A stretch of 58,838 bases of DNA from Paraburkholderia nodosa (GTDB lineage: Bacteria; Pseudomonadota; Gammaproteobacteria; Burkholderiales; Burkholderiaceae): contig NZ_MCNV01000040.1 in assembly GCF_001718195.1 (NCBI RefSeq), forward strand, positions 1-58,838, given 5' to 3'. Every line of letters starts with the position of its first letter. Position 1 is the first letter of the stretch. The position numbers and the translations under genes are program-made. Below, one piece after another: positions 44,833 through 54,608 of the stretch. The notes beneath the pieces were generated by a model that worked only from the letters and a program-made list of their open reading frames with translations, searched no databases and was not told the DNA's origin.

Positions 44833-45876
44833 TCACTTGCTGCCGCCAATCGTTGCGCTGGACCGGTAGCGCAGCAGATGATCCGTGCCAGACTCCGACA
44901 GCCAGACTTCTCCCGGCCGGCCCATCATCTGGCGTACGTTCGCGTGTGGCCGCGGCAGCGCAAACGTCTCGAATCGTTCGGTTCTTGGGTCAAAGCGCAC
45001 TAGCGCATTAGTGCTCCATTCGCTGAGCCAGACGATGTCTCTGTCGTCAACGAATATCGCATACGCATGCGGATCGGAGCCCGGGAGTTTCCATTCGCGC
45101 CACCGATGCGTCGCCGGGTCAAACACTCCCACCTTTCCTGCGTTCCACTCGCTGATCCAGACGCGTCCTTTTGAATCGGACCATACCCGGCGCGCTCCCT
45201 GTTCCGGTGTTGGCGGCTCGATGACCTCCGCCGCGCCGCTCACCGGATCGATGCGGCCGAGGTAGCTGCCAGCCAATGAAGCGAAGTATAAGCTGCCATC
45301 AGGGGTGACACAGATGCCATAGGCGCCCGGCCCTCGCGGCGCATCGAACACGCGCATGCTGCCGCTGCGCGGGTCAAGCTCACCATAGATTCCGCCTTGT
45401 CCGGTAAACCAAAGGTGCCCCCGTTTGTCGAAGACCGCCGTGTTCAGGTTGGCGTTCTGTCGGTCTTCAGGCAACGGGAAGCGCGCGACAGCGAGTGTCT
45501 TCGGATCGACGCGTACGATCGCGTTCAGCCCGCCGTCGGTGATCCATGCTGCTCCATCCGGACCAACGATCACGCCGTGCGGCGCCGATCCGTTGCCGAG
45601 CGGGATCCGCTCGGTCTTGCCGCTGCGCGGGTCCAACCTTCCGACTGCGCCTTGCGCCTGCGCGGTGTACCAGACGGTGCCGCCAGGCTCTGGCGCGACA
45701 TCGTGCGGTGCGCTGCCGGAGGGCACCGCAAATGAGTCGAACGAAAGGGACTGAGCCTGCGCCGAACCTGGTGCCAACATCGCACCAACAAGAACCGACG
45801 CAAAATATCGGAAGAAGCGGGATGCGATAATTCCGTCCACCGTCGCGCAAACCGCTGTATTTGCGATGTGAACCAC
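44833..45876 (-). CDS. Vgb-like beta-propeller protein, exported
   Basis: 347 residues from GTG 45876, chosen for GGAGG ten bases ahead. After a signal peptide (GAMLAPGSAQA) it has repeats of the VWYTAQAQGAVGRLDPRSG type: HGVIVGPDGAAWITD, LWFTGQGGIYGELDPRSG, RVWISEWNAGKVGVFDP. These are the six- or seven-bladed propeller of virginiamycin B lyase-like proteins. True Vgb needs specific His/Glu residues that I cannot confirm, so streptogramin lyase activity is not claimed. Confidence 0.75.
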   Translation of the reverse strand: MVHIANTAVCATVDGIIASRFFRYFASVLVGAMLAPGSAQAQSLSFDSFAVPSGSAPHDVAPEPGGTVWYTAQAQGAVGRLDPRSGKTERIPLGNGSAPHGVIVGPDGAAWITDGGLNAIVRVDPKTLAVARFPLPEDRQNANLNTAVFDKRGHLWFTGQGGIYGELDPRSGSMRVFDAPRGPGAYGICVTPDGSLYFASLAGSYLGRIDPVSGAAEVIEPPTPEQGARRVWSDSKGRVWISEWNAGKVGVFDPATHRWREWKLPGSDPHAYAIFVDDRDIVWLSEWSTNALVRFDPRTERFETFALPRPHANVRQMMGRPGEVWLSESGTDHLLRYRSSATIGGSK

Positions 45877-45956
45877 GTCCGCCTCCGTGACGGGATTTTG
45901 CTGGCACTGATGCGTGCTTATTGTGGCACTAACCGGGAGGATTCTCGGCCTCGGCG

Positions 45957-45986
45957 CAGACAAAGTGTGTGACAGGCATTTGTCTG
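45957..45986. promoter_or_regulatory. inverted repeat upstream of the Vgb-like gene
   Basis: Perfect 8-base arms CAGACAAA and TTTGTCTG separated by 14 bases, 80-110 bases before the GTG start. Likely a regulator operator. Confidence 0.45.
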
Positions 45987-46197
45987 CGATTGGCAGGCGG
46001 CTCGACAGGCGCGCAACGACGCATGGCGAACTGAGCAAAGGAGCAGCCACGCGCGCGGTGGCCGTCTTATGAGGGCGAGTGCATGAATTCGGCGCCATGA
46101 ACGGACACTGGGCGTCGGTTCGGCGCGGACATTCGAACGGCGGCACCGGCCCAAGTAACGGACACTTGCTACCGCTTCCCAAAAAATTACCTGATGA

Positions 46198-46377
46198 TCA
46201 GCACAACCATCCCATGCGGTTATTGCGCCAGGCGCGCGGCGTCATGCCGAAACGCCCGACGAACCAGTTCGTGAACGTCCCCTGATGCACATATCCCACA
46301 AGGCCCGACACTCGTCCGATCGGAAAGCACGAGTTGCTCATGAAGCGCACGGCGAGTTCGTACCGGACTGCTAACTC
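46198..46377 (-). pseudogene. AraC-family regulator C-terminal remnant
   Basis: 57 codons reading FPIGRVSGLVGYVHQGTFTN, then WFVGRFGMTPRAWRN, the second helix-turn-helix and closing motif of AraC regulators. A stop precedes it in frame and no N-terminal part is found. Confidence 0.65.
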
Positions 46378-46812
46378 TCACTAGTCTTACGTGGTGAGCG
46401 GGCGAAGCGGCAGCGAACATACGCACGCGAAGAGTCGTCGGCCAAGATCTGCGGTAGACACTCGCTCGGCAACACAATGCCGGGTTCGCAAATCGGCGCC
46501 ACGAAATATGCGTAGAGCGTTACGACGTTCATCGTTGCATCGCCGCGCATTCGGACCGGTCGGGAACGATACGCCTGACGAGGAAAAAGCCGATTATGCG
46601 AAATTCAATGGGTCTGCCTCCGTAGCATGACTCGAGCAAAACAGTCCCCGGAACTCCCGAGGCGATTCAATCGCAAATTTGCACGTCGCCAAGCATGCGT
46701 TTTATGAATGCTCGCCCACGAAAAATGTCGTGCAAGCTCCCTGCACCGTACCGAATCCTGCTCGGCTATCCTCATTCCCGGTTCGTATCTCAAACTTAAA
46801 AAGGAGACAGCA
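46378..46812. other. intergenic upstream of SDR operon
   Basis: About 430 bases. It holds the promoter region of the SDR-gldA unit. A longer in-frame start at 46708 exists but the ribosome site AAGGAGA at 46801 marks the true start. Confidence 0.4.
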
Positions 46813-47571
46813 ATGTTCGACCTTTCAGGAAAGGTGGCGGTCATTACGGGTGGAGCGAGCGGCATTGGGCTCGGCATCGCTCGCGGCATGGTTGCCGCTG
46901 GTGCGCGTGTTGTGCTGATTGGTCGCGATCGATGGAAGGGCCGTGCTGCAATTGAATCGCTGTCAGGCGGTAGTGCAAACGGCCATTTCATTCAAGCCGA
47001 CATCACGAATCATGGTGAGTGCACTAAAGCAATCGAGCAGGCCGAGCAGCATTTCGGTTGTCTAAATATCCTTGTAAACAACGCTGGCATGAATATCCGC
47101 AAGCAAGGGCACGAGCTAGGCTCCGAGGAATGGCAACAGATTGTCGATACGAACCTGAGCGGCGCGCATTTCTGCGCTCAGGCTATTCATGGTGCGTTCA
47201 CGCGCGCAGGTGGCGGCAAGATTATCAATATCGGCTCGATGCTCTCCCTGTTCGGCACGACCTACGGTTCGGCCTATGCGGCCAGCAAGGGCGGAATCGT
47301 GCAGCTCGGCAAAGCGTGGGCTGTTGAATGGGCACCTCATAACATTCAGGTCAACACGTTGCTGCCTGGCTGGATCGAAAGCGATCTGACCGCCGAGGCG
47401 AAACGGCTTTTCCCTGACCTCGAAGCGAGCATCTTGAGCCGCACGCCTCAGGGGCGCTGGGGCAAGCCCGAGGACCTTGCCGGCATTGCAGTGGCGCTCT
47501 GTTCAAGCGAATGCGACTTCATGACTGGCGCGGTCATTCCGGTAGACGGTGGATATTCGGTTCAAGGTTAG
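46813..47571 (+). CDS. short-chain dehydrogenase/reductase
   Basis: 252 residues. NAD(P) loop TGGASGIGLGIARG, NNAGMN, catalytic Ser in NIGSMLSLFG and Y-x3-K in YAASKGG, then the closing VPVDGGYSVQG-type end (VIPVDGGYS). Complete, with a good AAGGAGACAGCA site. It resembles gluconate 5-dehydrogenase or polyol/ketose SDRs. Upstream of the gldA remnant, it may have belonged to a polyol pathway. Confidence 0.88.
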   Translation: MFDLSGKVAVITGGASGIGLGIARGMVAAGARVVLIGRDRWKGRAAIESLSGGSANGHFIQADITNHGECTKAIEQAEQHFGCLNILVNNAGMNIRKQGHELGSEEWQQIVDTNLSGAHFCAQAIHGAFTRAGGGKIINIGSMLSLFGTTYGSAYAASKGGIVQLGKAWAVEWAPHNIQVNTLLPGWIESDLTAEAKRLFPDLEASILSRTPQGRWGKPEDLAGIAVALCSSECDFMTGAVIPVDGGYSVQG

Positions 47572-47619
47572 CCGATTCTTTTTGACGCCGCCATATCAAA
47601 TACAAAGGAGACACCCAGC

Positions 47620-48726
47620 ATGTCCAGCGCTTATGCCGGGCCCGGAAAATATATCCAGCGCGCGGGTGAGATCTCGCGCCTTTCACAGCACGTTGCACCG
47701 TTGGGCCGCAACGTGCTCGTTCTGATCGATCCATTTCTGTTCGAACGCTTCAGCAGTTCGCTACAGCGCGATCTCGAAGGTGCCAAGCTGTCGGTACATC
47801 TGGAGAAGCTCGGCGGCGAATGTACGCTGGCTGAAATCGCGCGCGTGGCCGCAATCGCCAGAGGCAAGGAGAGCCAGATTCTCGTGGGCGTCGGCGGGGG
47901 AAAGACAGCAGATACCATCAAGATTGCGGTATTCGAAGCCAACGCGCGGACCGTCATCGTTCCGACGATTGCCTCAACGGACGCCGTGTAGCGCTGTCGC
48001 CGCCCGCTATACGTCTGAGGGCGTATACGAGGGGTCCGCGCGGCTGCCTCGTAATCGCGATCTGGTCGTAGTGGACACCAGCATTGTGGCGAGTGCGCCA
48101 GTACGCTTTCTCGTCGCAGGAATCGGCGATGCGCTATCGACTTGGTTCGAGGCACGTTCGAACCTGGAGTCGCGAACGAACAACTACGTCGCGGGAGGGT
48201 TCCCTCCGACAGCTACTGGTATTGCCATTGCGCGAGCCTGCCACGATGTGCTGATGCGAGACGGTCTGAAGGCAAAGCAGGCGGTCGAAGCCGTCTCTGT
48301 ACCACGGCAGTCGAAAACGTCATCGAAGCTAATACGCTGCTCAGCAGTATCGGCTTCGAGAACTGCGGATGCTCCGCAGCACACGGCATGCATGGTGGAC
48401 TGACTGCCCTAAGCGAAACACGCGGCATGCTGCACGGCGAGAACGTCGCGTTCGGGACGCTATGCCTGCTCATGCTAGAAAATCGCCCGATCCAGGAAAT
48501 CGAGGAGATGATCCGGTTCTGCGAACAGGTCGCGCTTCCTACGACACTCGCCGAACTAGGGCTGACCGGCGACCTGCGGTACTACGCGAACCGGATCGCC
48601 GAGGCATCGCTCGCTGAAGGAGAATCTACCCGCGCGTGTCCCGTCGATGTTTCCGTGGCCCTCGTGAGTGATTCGATACTCGCGGTCGACGCGACGACGA
48701 CGCGGATGCGGGCGGCGAGACACTAG
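47620..48726 (+). pseudogene. gldA: glycerol dehydrogenase (GldA-like), two frameshifts
   Basis: The first frame covers SSAYAGPGKYIQRAGEISRL to VPTIASTDAV, interrupted by a stop at 47989. One missing C at 47983-47985 would restore PCSAV. The next frame continues VASAPVRFLVAGIGDALSTW to KAKQAVEA, and a second slip near 48298 leads to TTAVENVIEANT, FENCGCSAAHGMHG (metal-binding His region) and the C-terminus. Together about 365 residues of iron-type NAD-linked glycerol dehydrogenase. AAAGGAGA precedes the ATG. Confidence 0.8.
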
Positions 48727-48973
48727 CGCCTGTTCACATTCTCACCTGCTGGCCAAAGGCGCACACCAGCTGCGCCTCCTCCGGCCTGCGCTTGCCGCAG
48801 TGGCTCAGCGCCTTATTTTCGTGCGCCCCCCGCGCCGCTCGCGGCAAATAGCGCTCGCATGGTACGGAGTCGCTGTGGAAAACATCAGAGTGCTGACACC
48901 CCGTTCCACAGCGCCGCTACATCCGAGTCTTTGCAACTCAATCCGGCTATCAAAGCCTAAGGCGCCCCACCAC
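48727..48973. other. intergenic
   Basis: No gene or clear regulatory signal seen between gldA and the start-less fragment. Confidence 0.3.
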
Positions 48974-49369
48974 TTACCCACGAGCACTGATTTTTAGCGT
49001 ATTGGCAGCTGCCGAACTCATCTCTTCGTTGGCCACGAATACGATAAGTGCATCTCCATCATTGAGCTTTCCAAGCTGTGCGCGCAGTCGCTCGTCGACG
49101 CGCTCAATGGAATCAAGAACCACGATTCTGATTTCACCACGCGTCTGGATGTCGTCAAGGTCACTCAGCCTGGTGACACCATCCCCATAGCGAATATCGA
49201 CGAGAACCTCTCCGCATGGGAAGCTGTATATGCGAGTTTGGCTGTTGGCTCCGGGGTTGGAAACAAGCTTCTGGGGTATTGTAGGTATCTCAAGTTCTGG
49301 CGTATCGCCTTTCCTAATCGACGACGGGAGAAAACGCTCGCGACGGTTTAGCCCAACTCAGCCGGAGCC
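48974..49369 (-). pseudogene. coding-like fragment without start codon
   Basis: About 130 codons of natural composition ending in TAA 48976-48974: QTRIYSFPCGEVLVDIRYGD, IRIVVLDSIERVDERLRAQL, DALIVFVANEEMSS. A stop bounds it upstream and no ATG, GTG or TTG is available, so it is probably a truncated gene. Family not recognised. Confidence 0.45.
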
Positions 49370-49527
49370 CAGATTTACGTGCATCTTGGTGATTTTTACG
49401 CAGGTATCCGCGTGACCTTTGCGTGCCGGTCAGCCACGGATGGCCCGCAGAAATTTATATGAGGTGCGGAGCGAAAGCGCAAACAGGCGGTGCGCAACAA
49501 TGCAACCACCGCCCATGTGATACCGGG

Positions 49528-50004
49528 CTACGACCCGCGAAAAGGTGTAAGCGTGGGGCGTTTCATCCTCATGAGATCTGTCACCTCAACTCGGTCATCC
49601 ACCGACAGGATTGGAATTGTCATCCATTTCCCGTCATGATAAGTCCGGGATTCGTCGTACTGTTTGACCAGCGGCGGACTCCAGAAGTAACGCCTTTCTT
49701 CAAACTTCTCTCGTTCGGCCCGGCCCAAGACGACCAATACGGACAACAGCCTGTATGCCGGAAACAGACTGCAAAACGCCCTGTTCTCCTTGTAGCGCAG
49801 TGCCCAACCACGCTTCTTGCCGCCATATATCCAATCCGGCGTGAAAACATTGGGGTAAAACTCGTCGATCCAGCTTCGCAGCTCGCCCCAATGTTCGAAC
49901 GCCTCCGGGCCCAACCAGTCGCGGAGAGTACGCTCATCCGGATGCGAGGATTTGTCAGAAATTCTGTCGCCTATCTCAGCGCTTCGTGCGGTTTTGCTTT
50001 CCAT
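49528..50004 (-). CDS. DUF3788 protein
   Basis: 158 residues with the DUF3788 pattern: WIDEFYPNVFTPDWIYGGKK, WALRYKENRAFCSLFPAYR, then LVVLGRAEREKFEERR and a final DLMRMKRPTL. Small cytosolic protein of unknown role. It follows the DUF417 gene by 44 bases at the end of the detoxification cluster. Confidence 0.8.
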   Translation of the reverse strand: MESKTARSAEIGDRISDKSSHPDERTLRDWLGPEAFEHWGELRSWIDEFYPNVFTPDWIYGGKKRGWALRYKENRAFCSLFPAYRLLSVLVVLGRAEREKFEERRYFWSPPLVKQYDESRTYHDGKWMTIPILSVDDRVEVTDLMRMKRPTLTPFRGS

Positions 50005-50048
50005 TCTTCATCTCCTCAGCTTATCCAGATATTTAACTTTCCATCAAC

Positions 50049-50552
50049 TCACCGCCGTGCGTCGCCGTGCGAAGTCCGGAGCGACCCCAGCAAGAGCGTC
50101 AACGATGCAGCCAGCAGGACGAGGTCTTTAAGCAGGAACTGGCCGGGCAACGCCGAAATCGCAGGAAAGCCACCTGCAGTCGCTTCGGCGACGCCAGGGG
50201 TGCTCAACATGAAGGTAAGCGTGATCAGATAGGTAGCGGCCGACATCGCAGCGCCCAACGCAGAGAAAAAGGGCTGAATCGATCCGATAATTAGAGCGAC
50301 TGCGGTCGACAGCTCTAGCAAACCAATCACATCACTTGCCCCTTGAACACCGAACGCAGAATTCAACCAGCCCATGATAGGACTATTCACGATAAACGGC
50401 GATATTCCAGTCGCTTCATAGTGGGTGAATTTCATTGCTCCGAACCACAGAAAGATTATGACAAGCGCCCACCTCAGCAACAAAAGACCAGTTCGAGACC
50501 CAACGCTCCGTTCTGCGATTTGAAAGCGAAACTGACTTGCACGAATGCTCAT
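50049..50552 (-). CDS. DUF417 (RclC/YkgB-like) inner-membrane protein
   Basis: 167 residues with four hydrophobic segments. Family motifs: RWALVIIFLWFGAMKFTHYE, ATGISPFIVNSPIMGWL, then GLLELSTAVALIIG and FLLKDLVLLA. E. coli RclC, a DUF417 protein, protects against reactive chlorine. An RclR-like regulator lies in the same cluster, supporting a similar role here. Confidence 0.82.
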   Translation of the reverse strand: MSIRASQFRFQIAERSVGSRTGLLLLRWALVIIFLWFGAMKFTHYEATGISPFIVNSPIMGWLNSAFGVQGASDVIGLLELSTAVALIIGSIQPFFSALGAAMSAATYLITLTFMLSTPGVAEATAGGFPAISALPGQFLLKDLVLLAASLTLLLGSLRTSHGDARR

Positions 50553-50754
50553 TTTGATTTCCCGATTCAGTATGTTGAAGGGTTTTTTACCGATTCACAG
50601 CTTTACTTTTCCGATAGCGGCTCCGGGACTAACTTCGACCGAAATAGTCCCGGAAACGTTAGACACACTGGAGATCCGACCCGACGCCACCCCTTATTTC
50701 CATCCAGCTCGCGACGCCTCGCTAGTCTCCAGGCAAAGGTTGGACAAGTGAGTT

Positions 50755-51159
50755 TCACTTGAACACCTTCCGGTACTGTATAAAGCCAGAGCGCTCTCCC
50801 ACGGCGTCGTAGAGGAGCCTGCCTGGGTAGTTCGTTTCGTGAGTCAGCCAGTGCACCCGAGGAGCTTTTCGACGTTTCGCCGCCGCGTACACATGTTCGA
50901 TCAGTGCGCGACCAATGCCACGCCCACGTGCGTCAGGTCCGACAAACAGGTCCTGCAGATAGCAGTAGTCGGCAGATGTCCAGGTCGACCTTTGGTAGAC
51001 CGTGTGCGCGAAGCCGCAAGGGTGACCGCATGTCATGGCGAGCACCGCGTGCATCGGTTCGTTGGGGTCGAGGAAGCGCTCCCAGGTGTTGCGCGTCACA
51101 GCATGCGGGATATCAACCTTGTAAAACTGCTGATAGCCTTCCCAAAGTGGCAGCCACAT
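50755..51159 (-). CDS. GNAT-family N-acetyltransferase, N-terminus possibly frameshifted
   Basis: 134 residues from ATG 51159. Motif A reads DARGRGIGRALIEHVYAAAK with preceding LQDLFVGP. The first beta strand is missing: an upstream ATG (51203, GGGAGA ahead) opens MQSVEIKAIENSDS in another frame just before WLPLWEGYQQFY. A one-base slip near 51165 would join them into a normal-length protein. Confidence 0.7.
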   Translation of the reverse strand: MWLPLWEGYQQFYKVDIPHAVTRNTWERFLDPNEPMHAVLAMTCGHPCGFAHTVYQRSTWTSADYCYLQDLFVGPDARGRGIGRALIEHVYAAAKRRKAPRVHWLTHETNYPGRLLYDAVGERSGFIQYRKVFK

Positions 51160-51370
51160 ATCGAATCACTATTCTCGATGGCTTTGATCTCAACTGATTG
51201 CATAGAGTTCTCCCGAAGTCCTATGGCAGTAAAGCGATGAAGCGCAACTGTGACCAAACCACAGCATCAAGCAATGCGATCAACCACAATTAACTTTAGT
51301 CTCACGGGCAATTTCTTTCCTCCGGTCGCGAAGGCGTGATTCGATCGAACCGCAGGTTGACATTTAAAGT

Positions 51371-51841
51371 CTATTCCCCGGTTAAGCGCATACCGTACTT
51401 CCGACGGTACGTACTCTGTATCTCATCTTGACTGCGAGGCGGCTCGGCGAAGATGTGCGCAGGGGAGAGTAATGAAGACATCGAAGTAACATCAATCCTG
51501 ACAACGTGTTCGACAGGATATTCAGGCCCGTTGCTTATACGAACCCAGTCCGCGATCGTTGAGTATTCGTCACCGTCAGGCGGCAAAATGAACGCCTTTC
51601 CTCTGAACCGGTAACCACGCCTCAGGAACACGTCGACTACGTTGATCTCGACGGCGGCGTTGGCATTCAAATTCCTCAACGTCCCGGGCGACGCGATATC
51701 GGCGAAGTAGAGCTTGCCATTCCTGACCGTTAAGGAGGCCTTCGGCGAAAGATTCGGCGTCCCATCCTCATTGACCGTCGCGACGAACGACAGTATTGCC
51801 CCTTTTATGATCGCTTCGGCGTCTGCGGTAATTTCGATCAT
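51371..51841 (-). CDS. pyridoxamine 5'-phosphate oxidase-like (split-barrel flavin) protein
   Basis: 156 residues from ATG 51841. Split-barrel motifs: ILSFVATVNEDGTPNLSPKA, GKLYFADIASPGTLRNLNAN, VEINVVDVFLRRGYRFRGKA. Likely binds FMN or F420-like cofactor. Upstream of the GNAT in the detoxification cluster. Confidence 0.8.
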   Translation of the reverse strand: MIEITADAEAIIKGAILSFVATVNEDGTPNLSPKASLTVRNGKLYFADIASPGTLRNLNANAAVEINVVDVFLRRGYRFRGKAFILPPDGDEYSTIADWVRISNGPEYPVEHVVRIDVTSMSSLLSPAHIFAEPPRSQDEIQSTYRRKYGMRLTGE

Positions 51842-51929
51842 GGATTCACTCGTCTGAAAGGACTTCCTGCGCATTCAAGAAAAACTCTCCAGTGCTTCGC
51901 AGGATTCGTGTTTGTCGGAAAAATTCCCG

Positions 51930-52349
51930 CTATCTGAGCGGCGTGGTCAGCGCTTTGTCGTCCGTGTCGAGGACAAACACGGCAAGCAATTTCGCGGGTT
52001 GAGTTTTGCTCGCGTTTCGGCTGATTGAATGTATAGCGCCGGGCGGTTCTGACCAGCTCTCACCCGCTCGATAGATGCGGGTTGGGCCGTCATTCACCTT
52101 GGACTCGACAGCGCCCTCGATCACGTACGCGTAAATGAATGCGGATTTCGCGTGGGTGTGAGGAACAGATGCCGCGCCGGGCGCGTACGTAACTTCCAGT
52201 ACAATCAGCGATTTGCCGGGGACGTTGGGGATCGCTGCGTCGAAATTCTTCGTGACGGTTTGTCCGTCACCGTCGTGAGCTTCCGCGGAATCGGCGGCCA
52301 TCGCAGCTAGTGCAACGAAGCTGGCAATGATGATGTTCCGTATCTTCAT
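51930..52349 (-). CDS. exported cupin-domain protein
   Basis: 139 residues. Signal peptide MKIRNIIIASFVALAAMAAD, then a small cupin with the metal motif SVPHTHAKSAFIYAYVIEGA and second motif SEPPGAIHSISRN. Periplasmic. Similar cupins often follow antioxidant genes. Confidence 0.8.
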   Translation of the reverse strand: MKIRNIIIASFVALAAMAADSAEAHDGDGQTVTKNFDAAIPNVPGKSLIVLEVTYAPGAASVPHTHAKSAFIYAYVIEGAVESKVNDGPTRIYRAGESWSEPPGAIHSISRNASKTQPAKLLAVFVLDTDDKALTTPLR

Positions 52350-52403
52350 GGTCTTTTCCTTCTGCGTGTCAGCGAGGCTATGCGGCTAACTGCCCGGCCT
52401 GAT

Positions 52404-53099
52404 TCAGGCTGATGGCATCTCGAGGCCGCGCTGCACAGCAGGGCGTGCGAGACCGCGATCGAACCAACGCTGGACATGAGTGAAGCGATCGAAGCCGACA
52501 AGGTCGCGCGCCTCGTAAAAGCCAATCAAGTTACGAACCCACCCGAGCAGAGAAATGTCGGCAATACTGAAGTCATCGCCCATCACCCAGTTGCGTCCGG
52601 CAAGCCGAGTGTCGAGCACGCCGAGCAAACGCGCGGCTTCCGACGCATAGCGGTCGCGCGGGCGCTTGTCTTCGTAGGCTTTTCCGGCGAATTTGTTGAA
52701 AAAGCCGACCTGTCCAAACATGGGACCGACACCACCCATCTGCCACATCAGCCACTGGATCGTCTCAAAGCGAAGCGCTGGGTCCGTGGACAAGAGCTGC
52801 CCCGTCTTGTCGGCAAGATAGAGCAGGATCGCACCTGATTCGAACAATGCGATCGGGCGATTCCCGGGACCGTCTGGATCGAAGATCGCCGGAATCTTGC
52901 CGTTCGGGTTGAGAGAAACGAAAGCAGGTTCCTGGTTTTCGTTCGCCAGGATGTCGATACGATGGGCCTCGTACGCCAGGCCCGTCTCCTCCAGCATGAT
53001 GCTGACCTTCACGCCGTTGGGAGTCGGCAGTGAAAAGAGCTGGAGCCGGTCGGGCTGTTGCGCTGGCCAGCGCGTGAAGACTGGATGCTGAAGGGTCAT
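52404..53099 (-). CDS. glutathione S-transferase (YghU/Ure2p-like)
   Basis: 231 residues from ATG 53099 (AAGGAAAAAG ahead). N-terminal thioredoxin fold with TPNGVKVSIMLEETGL, SLNPNGKIPAI and ALFESGAILLYLAD. The C-terminal helical domain has QVGFFNKFAGK and DDFSIADISLLGWV. Conjugates or reduces electrophiles with glutathione. Confidence 0.87.
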   Translation of the reverse strand: MTLQHPVFTRWPAQQPDRLQLFSLPTPNGVKVSIMLEETGLAYEAHRIDILANENQEPAFVSLNPNGKIPAIFDPDGPGNRPIALFESGAILLYLADKTGQLLSTDPALRFETIQWLMWQMGGVGPMFGQVGFFNKFAGKAYEDKRPRDRYASEAARLLGVLDTRLAGRNWVMGDDFSIADISLLGWVRNLIGFYEARDLVGFDRFTHVQRWFDRGLARPAVQRGLEMPSA

Positions 53100-53220
53100 C
53101 TTTTTCCTTGATCGGGGACGGCCAGCCATTTAACGAAACTGGCTGACCGTCCCCGCGAATGGTGCCCCCAAGAACGTCGCTCTCGGGGTTACCAACGTCA
53201 TGGGCGTCGCAGTCTCGAGC

Positions 53221-53766
53221 TCAGATCGAACCGGCCGGCGTGACAGCGGGGAAATCCATGTCCGGATCGAACACATTATTGAAGAAATTCGTCAGGGAAT
53301 ACATGGCCACCAGTGCGACGATTTCCATCACGTTTGCATCCGTGTAGCCCGCTTCGCGAACTGCGTTCAGGTCGGCGTCGCCCACCTTCCCACGGGTTTC
53401 GATGACCTTGCGCGCGAACTGGACAGCCGCATCGCGCTTCGGATCGGCGGCGTGGCCTTTGCGCGCGAGGATGATTTCTTCCGCCGGAAGTTTCGCCAGA
53501 TGCTCAGCGGTGAAAGTGTGGACCGTCAGGCAGTAGTTGCAACCGTTCACTTCGGAGACTGCCAGGCCGATGCTGTCGCGCGTCTTCACATCCAGCGCCT
53601 TGCTCAGGGAGCCGAGCAGGTAGGCCCAGGCGTTGAACGCGATCGGGCTTTGCGCGAACGCAGCCATCATGTTCGGCGTGAAGCCGATGTTCTTGGCGAA
53701 GCCGTCGAGCGTTGCCTTTGATTCGGCGGGTACTTGTTCCGGCGTAAGAATGGTGGTACGGGTCAT
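53221..53766 (-). CDS. carboxymuconolactone decarboxylase/AhpD-like protein
   Basis: 181 residues. The peroxidase-type active site SEVNGCNYCLTVHTFTAE has the CxxC and trailing His of AhpD-like enzymes. MMAAFAQSPIAFNAWAYLLG precedes it. Likely redox-active, using the CxxC to handle peroxides or quinones. Confidence 0.83.
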   Translation of the reverse strand: MTRTTILTPEQVPAESKATLDGFAKNIGFTPNMMAAFAQSPIAFNAWAYLLGSLSKALDVKTRDSIGLAVSEVNGCNYCLTVHTFTAEHLAKLPAEEIILARKGHAADPKRDAAVQFARKVIETRGKVGDADLNAVREAGYTDANVMEIVALVAMYSLTNFFNNVFDPDMDFPAVTPAGSI

Positions 53767-53954
53767 GATAGGATCTCTGATTAATTCGTACTACTTATTA
53801 AGAACGGTTCATTTTTGAACCCTTCTCTCGGATTGCTTCGTGCCCGGGCGCGGGTCGAAGCCGTTCAGGACTTCAGTTGAGCGTCATCTTGCCTACGACT
53901 ACCCTTTTCGCGGCTGGCTGGTCCTTGTACGTAGTGAACACTCCAGCAACCCGC

Positions 53955-54608
53955 TTAGACGAGGTCGAGAACTTCGTCCACGGGACGGCGCGGCTTTTGC
54001 GCCCAGTTGCCTTGACGCTCGGCACCGACAGCGAGCAGAAGCGCGGGCACTTCGTCATCGGCCAAGCCGAATTCGCGATGAACCGCCTCAGCGTCGAAGC
54101 CGATCATCGGCGTGGACCCCATACCCAGCGAGCGGGCAGCGTAGATCATTGCCGACGCGCCGAATGTTGCCGTGCGTACGGCTTCGTCGCGACGACGCTG
54201 CGGATATTCCATGTACAGTTCGCGGGCCGGGGCCTCCCACTCCGACACCATCGTCGCCGGCATCACGCCTGCTTCGACCAGCGGAGCCAGGCGATCCGGA
54301 ATCACGCTGGTGTCGACCAGCTGTCCGCAGATGATGAAGGTGACTGCCGCGTCAGCGACAGCCGGCTGGCTCCAGGCAAGCGGAAAGAGCTTGGCCTTCG
54401 CTGCGGGCGTGCGCACCGCAATGAAGCGCCAGTTCTGCAGATGAAAGGACGTCGGTGCGCTGGTGGAGATCCGCACCAGCTCGCGGATCTGGTCGTCGCT
54501 CAACTTCGCCGACGGGTCGTAATACTTCGTGGCGCTACGGCTGACGATACAGTCGATGACTGCGTTGGTCATGGTCGTCCCGCTGTTCAGGGTGGTTTCG
54601 CTGCTCAT
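53955..54608 (-). CDS. nitroreductase-family FMN oxidoreductase
   Basis: 217 residues with AAAGGAATCATC ahead of the ATG. RSATKYYDPSAKLSDDQIRE, then SAPTSFHLQNWRFIAV (FMN and dimer-interface motifs), FGASAMIYAARSLGMGSTPM and LLLAVGAERQ. Reduces nitro compounds or quinones with NAD(P)H. Confidence 0.87.
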   Translation of the reverse strand: MSSETTLNSGTTMTNAVIDCIVSRSATKYYDPSAKLSDDQIRELVRISTSAPTSFHLQNWRFIAVRTPAAKAKLFPLAWSQPAVADAAVTFIICGQLVDTSVIPDRLAPLVEAGVMPATMVSEWEAPARELYMEYPQRRRDEAVRTATFGASAMIYAARSLGMGSTPMIGFDAEAVHREFGLADDEVPALLLAVGAERQGNWAQKPRRPVDEVLDLV

